NCBI RefSeq assembly: GCF_965638725.1
Contig: NC_134951.1
Location: 28,279,746 to 28,343,745, forward strand
Origin: Aptenodytes patagonicus
Lineage: Eukaryota; Chordata; Aves; Sphenisciformes; Spheniscidae
DNA length: 64,000 nucleotides
Direction: 5' to 3'
In this document: piece by piece, positions 20,806 through 33,200 of the stretch
How the letters are laid out: each line of letters starts with the position of its first letter
Position numbering within the stretch: position 1 is the stretch's first letter
Notes under the pieces: generated by a model
What the model was told of the DNA's origin: nothing
The model's database searches: none
The model's input: only the letters and a program-made list of their open reading frames with translations
Made by a program: the position numbers and the translations under genes

Positions 20806-23800
20806 TCCTTTCATACTGCTGCTTTCTTATTCATGAATGAGGAAAACTGAATTGAAATAAGGTCAGTACACAATGACAAATCAGGTTACATGGACTTTTA
20901 TAGATGCTGTATTTATTCGTTTATGTACACATTTGTATAAGGTTTTCATGGAAGCACTTAACGTTAACCTTGGCAAAATATACCCACAGCTTATCTCATA
21001 GAAATGGCCACAAGGTGTCTTAGATACAATTGCAAAGAGGTCTTGGCGTCTCTAGCACAAAAGTGTTTTGGAAACTTAGGGTATTCGTTTCACTAAAGTT
21101 TTTCTAGGGAGACTTCTGTATTTTCCTTTTTATGAAAACATGATTTGGTTGGGTTTTAGTTTTTCCTCTTCTGGAAACAGAAGACTGTTTATAAGACAGT
21201 CCTGGAGCTCAATTTCTGACCTGCTGGAAATGGGCTGCAAAACATCCTTACTCAGGACACCACATGCTTTTCAGCCCTTTTACTTGACTTAGGCAATGAG
21301 CCTTTAAAGGAGAGGTAGGAGAAGACAATGTCTTAAATGTAAATTGCTTTTTTTAAAGCAGGATTTATATACTGCCAGGGTAAACAGGGCAGGCCATGAC
21401 AGTGTGTTAATGAAAAATCATGTGTTATTCAGGAGCTCTGCCTCGTTGGGACATCTTTGGTACAATAATTGAAACCAGACCTGTTGTTGTGTGATACCAT
21501 CTAAAGGCATTAAGTCCCTGTGTGGGAGACAGTATTTTGGGAACAAGCAGAAGGGAGGGAAACCAAGAATGTTGTCAGTTTGATGCTATGGTCATCTTGG
21601 AGAGCTCATGCAGAGCAATCCATTTAAGTCTGGAGATGAGAGAAAACTTGTGCTGTACTCTGCTCGGCTGCTCTCAGCCTGTTGTGAAAGGGCCTAGCTC
21701 ACAACCTTGAATATGAGCCTTTTGTGTTCAAAGTGAAAGAGCTATTTGGTCTTGAATAGCTGTCCTTCCAAGAGTTGGACTGGTGCAGTTTGGGGTTGGT
21801 CTATGAATGGGTTTGCTTTTAGAAATGAGGTACGTCTTTGTAGTTGCTTCATCTAAACCAGTTCACTTGCATGAATTATAAGTCTGACTTTGCCTTGAAG
21901 GCATGGCTTACAAATGGACGGACTCTTACCATAGACTGCAGTCAGTAGCTGCAAGTAGGTCTTGTTTCTTCCTTTGCACTTCTATAGGATTTGGCATCTT
22001 AGAACTCCTCCTGAAGCACAGGGTGAGGGTAAGATCATCATGAAACCAGTTGTTGTCTCTACTCAAGACACCTTACGTGTGAATTTCCTCACCATCCTAT
22101 AAATTTTCAGGTAGATTACAAAAATACTGCTACTGAAAATGGCTTTTACAGTCGGGTAACATAGTCACCCATACATAACAGCTTGTGCGAATGCTCTATT
22201 TATGGAAAGATTTTAAGTCAGCAGGTGTACTACTGTGTTGTGTTTTTTCTGCGTGCATTATAGTTGCACTAAAAAGAATGAAAGCTGAGAACAGGTATGT
22301 TGACCTGGAAACTGTGGGGAGCTTTCTCTGTCTCTGGGATCAAAACAAGCCTTGACTGGTAGGAGAGGTAGTGCGGTGTCTGTCATACACATCTGTAAAG
22401 AATGCTTCAGGGAGGAGCTATTTAGGACTTAAACCTGGCTGAATGGCCAGTGTACCACCCTTTGTCCATCAAACAGCTCCGGTCATCATACAGTTGCTAA
22501 TCAGTTGGTGGCAGAAGTTTAATTCAGCTGGAGGCTTGTATCAAGTGTAGTGTGAATTGTTCAAGAATTCTGTGCGTTTTGTTTTCTTTTTTTCTAAGTC
22601 ACTTTTATTTGCTGTAATTGTTGATGCTATCCTTTTATGTAAGAAAAGACAAAGCCGTAACTAAGCCTTCTGTTGGACTCTGGCATTAGAGAACACAGCT
22701 GTAATCATTTGGAGCAGCTATAGATGACAGGAGCATCCCCTTGGGAGATTGAAGGATAAATAGTTGTTTTAACTATAGGCTTGCATTGTTAATTGAAGTA
22801 GGAGATAATTCTTTTCTTATCCTTCACACTGATGGCAGAGCTATGTGGAGGGCAAATTTGACTTCAAGATTAAGTGGCTTTCATTTCCATTTCTCGCTTT
22901 CTCTCACTTCAAAGGCTATAGAGGTATCTGGTAGGCGATATGCAGAGGGTACCCATGGGATCAGATTGTTTTCCTGACCATTTCTGTATTAGAAAATACT
23001 GTAGACAAGCAAATCTTTTACAATAAAGTAGTTGGTGCTACACACACTTTAGGCTAGGGTTTTTCTTTCACTTCAGATGTGCTGTGGTCTGTTCCTGTGG
23101 ACTGAATGCCCACTGGAGGCAACAGTGTGTCAGGAGTGCTCTGGGAATGCATCTCCCAGTTCATTTGTGAGGAATCCTGTTTTTGTGGTTTGACGCTGCT
23201 TCACGACATGATTCAAAGTATATGTGGAGGTAAACTCAAAGCTTACTTCAAAATCTTACCCTTTTAATCCGAACTAGGATGCTAATGTAGATGCTTCTGC
23301 AGTCTCCTGCCTTCCATTCCTGTATGCAGTTACTCCAGTAAAGAGGAATTCTTGCTAGGTCTGTGTGTTCTTGGCATCTGACATACCTAACAATACATAG
23401 TATTGGAGTATATTGACCTGAGGCAGATCACTTTCCTTCTGATGGATGCATGGAAAGACTTTTGGCTGGTTTTGTTACATACTCCCCAGGCTGGTTGCCA
23501 CATCCCTCTTACAGGATTTATCAGGATCCTCCTGTTGTGTGTTTGACCTGTTCTGTGTTCTAGCCTACTGGCTCTGAGCTCCCTGGTGGAGAGCTGAGCC
23601 TGACTAGGGGCAGCTTGGAGGAGGAGACCTGTGATCCTTCTCAGGTTAAGTGACTATTTTCACAGAAAGACTAAATGTCATGAGTGCATGATGGCCTTCT
23701 CTTCCTTAAAAACACATTGCAGCTCCTAGTCCTCCTGCAGTATCTCTGGAGCCTTTCATCCTAGCAGCACAACTGCTTTTCCCTCCAGGTGGTGAGCAAG

Positions 23801-26800
23801 TGACATGTTAATTTCCAGCAAATTAAATAAGTAATGGGAGAAAAATATAGTCACAAAAGGAAAACCCTGCTGTTGTGGAAAAGACTGCAAATGGAGAATA
23901 TTTCTTTTCTTCTTGAACTGTCCATTTCATGCATAGAAACCACTTTCTACTTCCTGCCAATGTTTGTTTCATAGCATTCAGGAACATTTTCCATCCTGTT
24001 AGTGGTTGAGCCCAAGAAGAAAGCTTGGCCTGACTGCTATTCCACTTTAAAAAGGATGTATGATCTTGCCATTTGAACAGTCCCTGTGGCAGGAGGAGAA
24101 AACGCAGTTTTGAGGTGAAGCATTCTTTCTTATGAGGCCCTGCTCAGAAGGCATGTGAAGTTCCAGGAGCTAAGCTCTTCTCAGGGACCACGTAGGCGTT
24201 CAAATGCTAGGTTAAATCCTGGGCCAAAGCCAGGAAGGGGTTTAGGGTTTGGCGTGATCCTTCTGGAAGAAGTTGGAGACCTCGGTGAACTGCCCTATAC
24301 ATACTGTTGTCAGTTGCTGTTCCAAGGATCAGTATTTGAGCTGCTGCTGAAGCAAGGCACAACTGTCAGCAGGGAGGATGTTACAGCTCTGAGCATGGTG
24401 CTGTTGGCTGTCTGGTACCTGGGGATTTCTAAGGATTTCTGGTAGTCATAGGATAATCTCAGCAGAGGGAAAAGAAATCCCCTCACACAGCATGAATCTC
24501 AGACTTGCCAACTGAAAGCTCAGGAAAATGTCTGTGCCTGGATTTAGTGTGGTGAAAAATGTTGGATTGCCAAGTAAGAAAACATTCCTCAATATACTGC
24601 TTTTGGGGGGGAAAAATCCCCAAACAAAACACCACCCAAAAAAACCAAAATGACCAGTGAGGGCTGCCTGATTCTTTTATTTGTATTTTCCTTCTCTGCC
24701 CTTCCTGTAAAGATAGGAGAGGTCTTTGAGTGGGTGATTGAAGGCCTTGGTTAGATAGCCCACTGTCTCCCCTTGCAGCCACCCCCACCACTGAGCAGAG
24801 ATTTCTCTCCCACAGAGCTGCCGCAGGCAGTGTCCACAGCAGAATTTATCAAGATATCTTTCCTGCAGTTGTAACTAGTTGTTGCCACTGCAGGAACAAG
24901 TCTAGTTCTCTCCATCTGCTTGTAGCAAGCTTAATCCTACCAGGCAAAGGAGGAAGGAGTAGCTTGCTCTCCTAGTTCACCATCTATGGGAGAACTGGTC
25001 TTTTTCTTGTTTCTTTACAGGCTGAACATACTGTGGATTTCTTTTTTTTCAGTAATTTCCATATGAGCAATTCTTCCCTCCAGCCCCCAAAGCATTTCCC
25101 TTCTGGTCTGCTGAATCAGTTGGGGAAAAAGAATGCTGATGGGTCCTCACAATCAGTCAGATTTGATCCACTGTAGGTAGGGACTGGGTTCAGCAGTTCT
25201 TGGTGTGATCATTTGCCTTTGGTTTTCAATGGGTCTCTGCTTTGGGTACCATTGTTTAGCACCGAAACTCTTCAGGAAGGTGGAAGACTCACTCTCTGCA
25301 GTTGTGCTGCTAGGCATGAGAATGGGAATAAATCATTCTTCCTCCTGCATAGTGGAAGTGATGTGCAATGTACAGAGGTGTACTATCCTCCTCTCTCTTA
25401 CAGTTTCTAGTAAACACTTAAGGTGCTTTTTTTTGATTTTCTTTTTTGCACGCTTGTGAGTTGCACCCTTACACAACTACTGGATCTTCTCCCTCTCTCA
25501 ACTTCTTCATAGAGCCCAACTACGTTTTATTCTGTAGTACAGTAATTTGCTTTGGTTACATGTCTTGGGTTGTTCTTAAAACTTCAACCTTAATCTTTAG
25601 CAAAAAGGGGCCTCTGTGACTACACACATTTTAGAGACAGAATTGCAGGCTTTTCAGAAAATAAATATAATTTGTGGAGAGTTGGGATCCAAAACAACAA
25701 AAAAGCAGATGAAAAACAAGCATTTCCAAATGTGCAAAGGAATGTACTAATCTCAGAAGACTTGAGAAGACTGTTTCTGCAGATGGACATACAAAGTCCA
25801 AGTCTCTCATGGCCTAGAACCATGAAGATCAGGAGAAGCTGTGTTCTCCAAGATGGAGCATCCTGGAATCTGAGGTTTAACAGTCTTGTGCATTTAACCC
25901 TCCTCAACTTCCTCACCAATGTGGCCCTAGACAAAAATGATACTAAAAATGGAGCGTGGAATTGCCAGGATTGTAGAATTAAATACATGATGAGGCTGTC
26001 ATAGTTTTTCAGAAATGAAGCATCAGATATCCAGGAAATTACCAAATATTTTAAGGCACAGAAATCTAGTTTCAGAATCCAAGTGTCTCTCTCAGATTCA
26101 GAAGAAGAAACTATTCAGGTCAAGATAGTGCAGAAGGTTGGGGTTTTCTTTGGTGGTTTTTTTTTTCTCCTCAAATTGCAAGACTCTAAAATCCCTGCTT
26201 TAAATGTGAAACTACAAAGTCACGAATGTCATCCTTGTAGTTTAAGCCCTAAATGGTGTGCTTACTCTGGGAAGTGCCAGTGGAAGCCTTCAGCAGAGTA
26301 TGTTTTGTGAACTCTGTTCACAGAGAAGTTGCCTCCTCTTATCCCTGGTGACAGACCTAAAAATGTTACTTGCTCAGGGAGAGGGCTGAACAGCTCTGGA
26401 AAATCTTACGTAGCTGTCCTCCTACAGAACTGCAAGTGGGTATCCAAGCAGTAGATAGCTCTTTGCCACTTCTCCAGGCCCTATCCCTTAACGTTTACTG
26501 AACTGTTGAGGCTGCAGAAGAAGGGATGCTGCTTGCTGAAGCCTGCAGAAGCAGGAAAACAAGCTGCTCAGGCAGAAACGAAGAGGAATTGAGCTGCTGC
26601 TTGCCTCTGGAAGAAGGAAGGAATCTACCCTGCAAGAGGGGAGAAAGCTGCTGAGACCTGACTGGGAAGCAATATTCCCTCTTTTCAAGATGCTGACCTC
26701 TCTGAGGGGAAAAAGTTGAAGCCCTTGTCCTCCTGCCACCTTGCTGTGTATATTTCATAAGTTTCTTTCACCAGACAAGGCACTTTCCCTACTTACAGCT

Positions 26801-28313
26801 CTTCACAACGCTCAGGGAGTTCTCAGCTTTTCTCTCCCACGGATGTGCTGTAGCCAGCTCTCTGCAAAACACTTTTTCCCACAGTTACCTGTGTTGATGT
26901 GCGTTTCAATGCTTTCAGACCTTTCAGTCTGAAAGTTAGATAATTAGTCTGTCTGAAATTTAGATAAACACTAAAGTGGCGCATTAAAGTGTGACTTTTC
27001 AGAGCATTAGTATCATGCTGGAGCAGTGCTGATAGCTGAGTTCTGGGCTTAGGCATTTAGAAAAGCACAGAGAGAATGAAATGTTGTAGAGAAGTCCCAA
27101 AGGCTTATGCACAAAGCAGCTTCTCCAAGTTTCCAGAAAGCCTGAAACCTGAGTTTGCTTCTGCAGCTGAGGGATGACCACCACAGACTCTGACCAGAGG
27201 TACCGATCTCTCTACCTTTATAAGCAAGGAGAAAAATACTCTGTAGCTCTGAAAACGCAAAATCAATATATCGGGATCTCATTATAAGAAGGAGCTCTCT
27301 GCCCTGTGCCACAAGGTTTTGTTGTGATCTGGATGTTGATCACCGGCTGATTAATCAACTGGCATCATTTCAAATTCCTTTCTTTGGTAAGGGGGCATTG
27401 CATCATGAGGAGGCTGACAGCCTCCCTCACCTTTATTATCATAGCAAAAATGATTCAGTGCTTTAAGAAGGGGAGAAACATATGAGGAAATAAGGCTTAG
27501 ATTGCCTCTTGGACTTCTCCAACTACTCTTCTCTTTGGGCCTAATGAACCAGGGAAATGTATGTTTTCTGAAACCTATTTTCCCAGTGGCTCTTTGGAGA
27601 ACAAATACTTTTAGAACAGGCAGAAACTGGAAATGTCAAGACGTTGCTTTATTCTAGAAGTCCTAATAGGTTCTTAATGGTCCTTAGAAGATGTTAAAAA
27701 TTAACGTTCTCAGAAAGATACTGGTCCCTAAGAAGGGAAATGTCCCCTGTCTCTACTGAATGCCTTTTCCAGAAGTTTCCTGATCTGGAGAGCTGCACTA
27801 AGCTGTACCTGTGTTTCCTCTGCTGTCTGGTACAGCAACACATTTTTCATTACTGAGGGCTCAAATCTCTTTGGCCTGCCTAACAAGAGAGGCTTAGGGA
27901 AGAGTTTCCTCAGGAAAACCTTGGAGTGGGCCTACTATGAAGTTATTTAATCATTCAGTGTTATCAAAACTTTCAACACTAAGATGACAGCATATCTTGA
28001 TTCTCTATAATGTGTATCAAGAGCTTTGTGGAAGAACTTATGCATAATATATGAAGCATTTGTCTTGGTTGTTTGAGTAAGACTGAGCTATATTTTGCAT
28101 ATAAGTCAGTGTCAAACATTGAAAACACAGTATAATTTTCGCAAAATTATGGCACTTATAGCACAGAAAGGATTTTTCTGAGGATTTAGGGAAAAACCAA
28201 GGATGTGACAGACCATGTTTTTGGTGCTGCTCTGACTAGCACAGTGGTTTACATTCTTAGTTCTCGGTAGCTAAAACCCACTGAGATCCTGAGCTTGTAG
28301 GGGACAACACAAC
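20806..28313. other. Intergenic DNA
   Basis: A 7.5-kb stretch without a supported gene, RNA gene or recognisable transposon. Open frames such as 24,155-24,445 (+) and 25,620-26,045 (-) show no domain, no splice context and no family resemblance. Some of it could be regulatory, but nothing singles out a site. Confidence 0.55.
28309..28313 (+). repeat. Target-site duplication, left copy
   Basis: ACAAC, identical to 28,908-28,912 on the other side of the solo LTR. It is the short duplication made when the retrovirus integrated. Confidence 0.75.
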
Positions 28314-28907
28314 TGTGCTGGTTTTGGCTGGGGTAGAGTTAATTTTCTTCACGGTAGCTAGTATGGGGCTGTGTTTTGGATTTGTGCTGGAAACAGTGTT
28401 GATAATACTGGCATGTTTTGGTTATTGCTGAGCAGCGCTTACAGAGAGTCAAGGCCTTTTCTGCTTCTCACACCACCCCACCAGCGAGCAGGCTGGGGGT
28501 GCACGAGAAGCTGGGAGGGGACACAGCTGGGACAGCTGACCCCAACGGACCAAAGGGATATTCCATCCCATGTGATGTCATGCTCAGCATATAAAGCTGG
28601 GGGAAGGAGGAGGAAGGGGGGGACGCTTGGAATGATGGTGTCTGTCTTCCCAAGTAACTGTTACGTGTGATGGAGCCCTGCTTTCCTGGAGATGGCTGAA
28701 CACCTGCCTGCCCATGGGAAGCAGTGAATGAATTCTTGTTTTGCTTTGCTTGCGTGTGCGGCTTTTACTTTACCTCTTAAACTGTTTTTGTCTCAACCCG
28801 TGAGTTTTCTCACTTTTACCCTTCTGATTCTCTCCCCCATCCCACTGGGGGGGAGTGAGTGAGCAGCCGGGTGGTGCTTAGCTGCCGGCTGGGGTTAAAC
28901 CACGACA
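28314..28907 (+). mobile_element. Solo LTR of an avian endogenous retrovirus
   Basis: The LTR is 594 bases, beginning TGTGCTGGTTTTGGC and ending TTAAACCACGACA. Both ends are TG...CA. It is flanked by the 5-base direct repeat ACAAC at 28,309-28,313 and 28,908-28,912, which marks a target-site duplication. No internal viral sequence is attached on either side, so it is a solo LTR left by LTR-LTR recombination. It belongs to the same family as the minus-strand LTR at 259-788. It contains a TATA box near 28,589 and a degraded CRE (TGATGTCA) at 28,573. Both ends are intact, so the insertion is not very old. Confidence 0.9.
28589..28597 (+). promoter_or_regulatory. LTR TATA box
   Basis: ATATAAAGC lies in the middle of the solo LTR, 9 bases after TGATGTCA (28,573-28,580). 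Expected start of transcription is about 28,615-28,625. Any present activity is not known. Confidence 0.6.
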
Positions 28908-28912
28908 ACAAC
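28908..28912 (+). repeat. Target-site duplication, right copy
   Basis: ACAAC directly after the CACGACA end of the solo LTR, matching 28,309-28,313. Confidence 0.75.
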
Positions 28913-31900
28913 CATTCTTCCTACCAATATTTTTGTCCTTGCTCTGGAACAGGAAGCTTCATCTCTTATCCATCACTTATAATAATCTGTTGAATTGTAT
29001 TGAAAATAATGCCTTTCTTCTGGGGATGAATTGTTATAATCCTCAAAGAGTAACAATTTCCCATGGCACTACTGTTTCCATAGGAGAGAAGACACTTTTG
29101 CTTGGGTGCTGACGCTCCTCCTGGATGCCCATCCGTTATTCCCTGCCTCCTCCCAGCAGTGCCTGGCTCCTACCTCACTGTAGCTACCAGTATGCTGCTG
29201 CTAGGGGAAGGGGAGGCTCTTACCTGCAGGGAGACAGCACTGAGTTGCCTTTTCCTTCCTATGATCTGAGGTATGTCCTGCTTACCTAAGTTTAAAGGTT
29301 ATTTGGCTTTTTTAAGGTTATTATACTGTGGTTTCCAGGCAATGGAATTTGGCAAGAATTTTGACAGCAGAAAAATAACGGTGTCACCATGAGAGCGCAG
29401 TCCTGAGGGTGGTAAGGAGTCAGGCGAGTGCTGTGCATCCCACCTCCTGCCCTTCTTGAAGCATGGCTCTTGTCCCTGCTCGTCCGTCCTTCCCGGCGGC
29501 TGCCCCATGGCCCAGGAGGGGTTGTTACAGAGGGGTTCAAGTGGTGCTATAAGTGGCTGTGAGAACTAGGTCCCCGTTGCCTCCCGAAGCTGGGTACGGT
29601 TTGACGCTGTAACTCCCTCAAGCAATTATGAAAATTACGGTCCGGGTCATTTCCTCTTAACAACCCCTTTCCGAGCACGCTGGCATGCAGCTTAGAGGGT
29701 TTTTTCTCCAGATAGACGCCAAACCACAAACATGGGCAACTTTAAAAATCAGAGAAACGTCAGGCTAATCCCCAACTGCAAGATCAAGAATAATACACTT
29801 TTTTCAGTCTGTCATCCAAAATGCTAATGTAGCTATTCGCCTTGCCAGCTCTCCCAGTAACGTTGAGTAAGGCAATTTTTGGTTCTACCTCTTTTCCACC
29901 CAAAGCCCACTGGTGTTTCCAGCCTCTCCTTAGAAATGAAAGGCTCATTAACCCATGCTATGTCCTTACCCCCACCCCGGCACCTCCTCTGTCTGCCCAG
30001 ATCTTGCAGTCTGTCTGTCTGCCTCTCCTTTTTATCACAACCCTTCCTCCTCCAGCTCCTGATGCACTACGGCAACACAATGCCACATGAAGGAACATCT
30101 CTGTGAGATGCCCTAGTGTGTATTCTGCCTTCGTGTTGCGCACGCGTGCTTTTCTTTTCTCTCTCATTTTCAGGGGTGTCACCTTAGTTCCCACATTAAA
30201 ACCACTCCCTATTCCCCACCACAGATAATTTTATAAATGTATTTCCAGTGGCATTTTTCTTTTTCGGAGCACTCCTATAGGAAGTTAAAGCTTCCTAGTT
30301 TCAGAGACGCAGCTGTTCCCTGCTAATGTATCCCAAAATAATGAGGATGCTGTTGACATGCTCAAAAATGAGGATGTGTTTGCTGTCTTCAAGTGTTTGT
30401 TCATACTTTTCAGTCTGCTAAATTTGTTTTCTTCACACTTTGACTTGTCGCTAACTGTGAAATAGGTGCTTGTGTTCCTGAAAGCAGATGCTTCAAATTC
30501 AGGTTTAGAAAGTCCAGTTTCGATGCCTGTGTTTGAAAATGGGACTTTTCAAAAAATTGAGCTTTCTCTGTACCCGAAACCTGCCTTGTTCTTGGGTATT
30601 ACTCATCCGCAGCTCCGCTTACAGCCTCACACGATGAGTGGGCTGTGCCTGTTTTGAAGTGAAAAGATAAACATGCTGCCCTCTGCTCACCTAACTCTGG
30701 CTCTGATGCCTTTTAGCAGCTTTTTAAAAAGCCTGATTTTTTTTTTTCTCTTTTTTTTTTTTCCTGTGTGCTATTTTTTCTAGTGGAGACAAGGTACTTC
30801 GGACCAGCAGTAGCTATGCTGATCTCCATACAAGATCACGCATGGCTCAGTTGTTTGGAGGTCTGGTGGCCTCGGCGTAGCAGCCTACAGAGACCAGAGA
30901 TCAATGTCTGAGCTCGCATCTTTAATCAGATGTCACTTCTTGTCCCTATTAAATAAGAGGAAGGTTTGCTAGAGGGAAGACTTCCTCGAGTGCCTTCCAA
31001 GAGCTCCATCGTTTTACATCTGGGCTATGTAAAATACGTCCCCTTGTCTCATCGGCCCCTGTGGTACAGGCCAGAGGCTGGCAGCGCGGCCACGGCAGGC
31101 AGCAAACCTCCAGATTTCATTTGGGGTGAGTTAGCAATTCGCGTGGGTGTGCTGCTAATGGCCTGCCACTTCCCACTACGGAAAATTAAGTGCAGAAGGT
31201 TGAAAGAGAGTGACACTGCTTTCAAGATATGCCGCAGCGCATTTGTGTACAGACTATGAGGCTCGCTGCTTCTCTTCGTGGGGAGAGAAGCTCTTTAAAG
31301 ATAAACCCCATCAGCTCTTTAAACTCATCTTCTTTTTACCTGCTCTGAATAGCAAACATCATCCAAAAATCCCTTGCTTGCATAAGACAATGCTTATGGC
31401 AAAATAAGTGTTTCAGAAAGTTAGAGAAATCTGATGCTGCCAGGACAGAGAAGTCGTAATGCTTACTTTATGGGAATGTCAATAGGAGTCATCCACTGAA
31501 ATCCCCCGGGCTTTGACTGGAGAATAAATCTGAGCGGAGATTTTGACTCTAAACATTGCAGTGGATGGCGGGGGGGAGGGCATGCTGGATTGAACTCAGA
31601 AAAACTAATTTTCCATTGGTTGGATAATCCCTTCAAAATCTGTTTTCTGAGCATCAGGGCGAGATTCTATCTCTTTATTAATGCCTGCGTAGCGCCTGTG
31701 TTTGAGCAGAATGGGTATCAGTGGACAAGTAGCCATGGCAAAGGCAAAGGCTGTTTCCGTACCCAGTTAGCAGTTGATAGCTATGAAGCTGAACCATTTA
31801 AATCTGTGCTAATATTCAGCGCTTGGGATTTATTCTAGAAAATTTATGCTGGAACTTGAGAAATACAGGAATGGCAATACCCACTCAGACAGTCAGACGA

Positions 31901-33089
31901 ATTGCTCAGTTTGCAATATGCACGGTCCATTAAGTCCCATAAAAAAATCCACTATCACCAAACTGGAAGAACAAAGCTCTGCGATATACATCTGTTATTT
32001 TTCAATATGGTAAGTATAGCTGTATTCAGTAGGACTTCAAAATTGCAAGCCACTCTGGTGAAAGTATAGATGAATCTCTTCAAAACACAGTGTATGTTGC
32101 CTCACTATTTTCAAACCTCAGCAGGAAACAGCAAGCGATTCTCTGCCTTATATTTTCTGTCTTATTACAGACAGCTGGGTTTGATCCAGATCACTGGCTC
32201 AGGCTGACACAGAGAAAATGATGATGTTGTAGCATCTAGTTTGTTGAAAAGGGAGAATACGTTTTTTTTTTTTTTAATCTGCAGAAGATGAAGCGTGGGT
32301 ACTACATCATAATTTTTTGAAGGTTTTTAACTGAAAAGAGCAGTTTTGATGCCTTACAGCGTGGAGCGAGTGGGAGTATATAGTCACCTCCACAAACATC
32401 TGAGTTTGAGTCTACTGTCAATAATGGCCATTTAAATTTTGTACTGTTAGAAATATTGAAATATGTATTTGCTATTGTTTTTTTACTTACAGTACTTATG
32501 CACACAATTTTTCCCTCTTACGCTTGAAGTAGAAAGAAGGAGAATATTTTTGCCCTTATGCCTCACAGCTGAAAACAAGCATTTGAAAGCAAATCAGACA
32601 CATGAGAGGGAACTAATGTGGTTGTTTTGTCATTTTCAGCCTGCGTATGGTGGGTTTTCTGTCTTTGATGGACTGGTGAAAGGAATGGAAGGATGAATTG
32701 CTTGTCACCATATAATCTGTCAATATATAATTTGTCAACGTATAATAAGAGGCAGCCTCCGGAGAAGTAAGTAGATGCTTTGTGGTTGCATTCATAATGA
32801 ATCAAATGAAATGCAGATACCTTGTATAAAGCCAGGACAATCTAGCTATAAGATTAAGCTAATTGAAAAGTTCTCTCTAATTTCAGGATGAAGTTCTTGC
32901 AAGCTGCTGGGGGGCTCTACGTCAAAAACTTATCACAGTGTTGTTGTAGAAAGAAAAGAGCCCTGAAACTCCCGATATTGATGATATTCTGTTGCTTTGC
33001 CAATTGTCCTGCATTACAGCACAGGTTGCAACACCTCTCGGAGCTCCAGGCCACTTTTCCCCTCCTGTCCCTGCCTGCTGTCTGTAATT
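28913..33089. other. Intergenic DNA
   Basis: No supported gene. It has poly-T runs near 30,738-30,770 and 32,263-32,275, a small AT-rich tandem repeat at 32,702-32,747, and balanced, CpG-containing unique sequence at about 30,960-31,850 that could be regulatory (a candidate only). Confidence 0.5.
32702..32747. repeat. Short AT-rich tandem repeat, about 3 x 15-16 bp
   Basis: Three consecutive units of the form TTGTCAxxxTATAATx with small differences. Too short to call a minisatellite family; probably local slippage. Confidence 0.55.
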
Positions 33090-33200
33090 TCATAGAATCA
33101 TAGAATAGTTTGGGTTGGAAGGGACCTCTAAAGGTCATCTAGTCCAATCCCCCTGCCGTGGGCAGGGACATCTTCAGCTAGATCAAGTTGCTTCAACTAA
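33090..33200 (-). repeat. CR1 LINE 3' end, truncated
   Basis: TCATAGAATCATAGAATAG followed by TTTGGGTTGGAAGGGACC is the reverse complement of the CR1 3' end, so the element lies on the minus strand. It matches the start of the larger CR1 at 54,267 almost base for base for about 95 bases, then ends. It is strongly 5'-truncated, as most bird CR1 copies are. Confidence 0.9.

Noticed and set aside
24155-24445. 96-codon plus-strand frame as a gene
   Set aside because: No recognisable domain, no CpG promoter and no splice context; length is compatible with chance.
28371-28670. 99-codon frame in the solo LTR
   Set aside because: LTR promoter sequence; the frame has no viral or cellular protein similarity and the LTR is non-coding.
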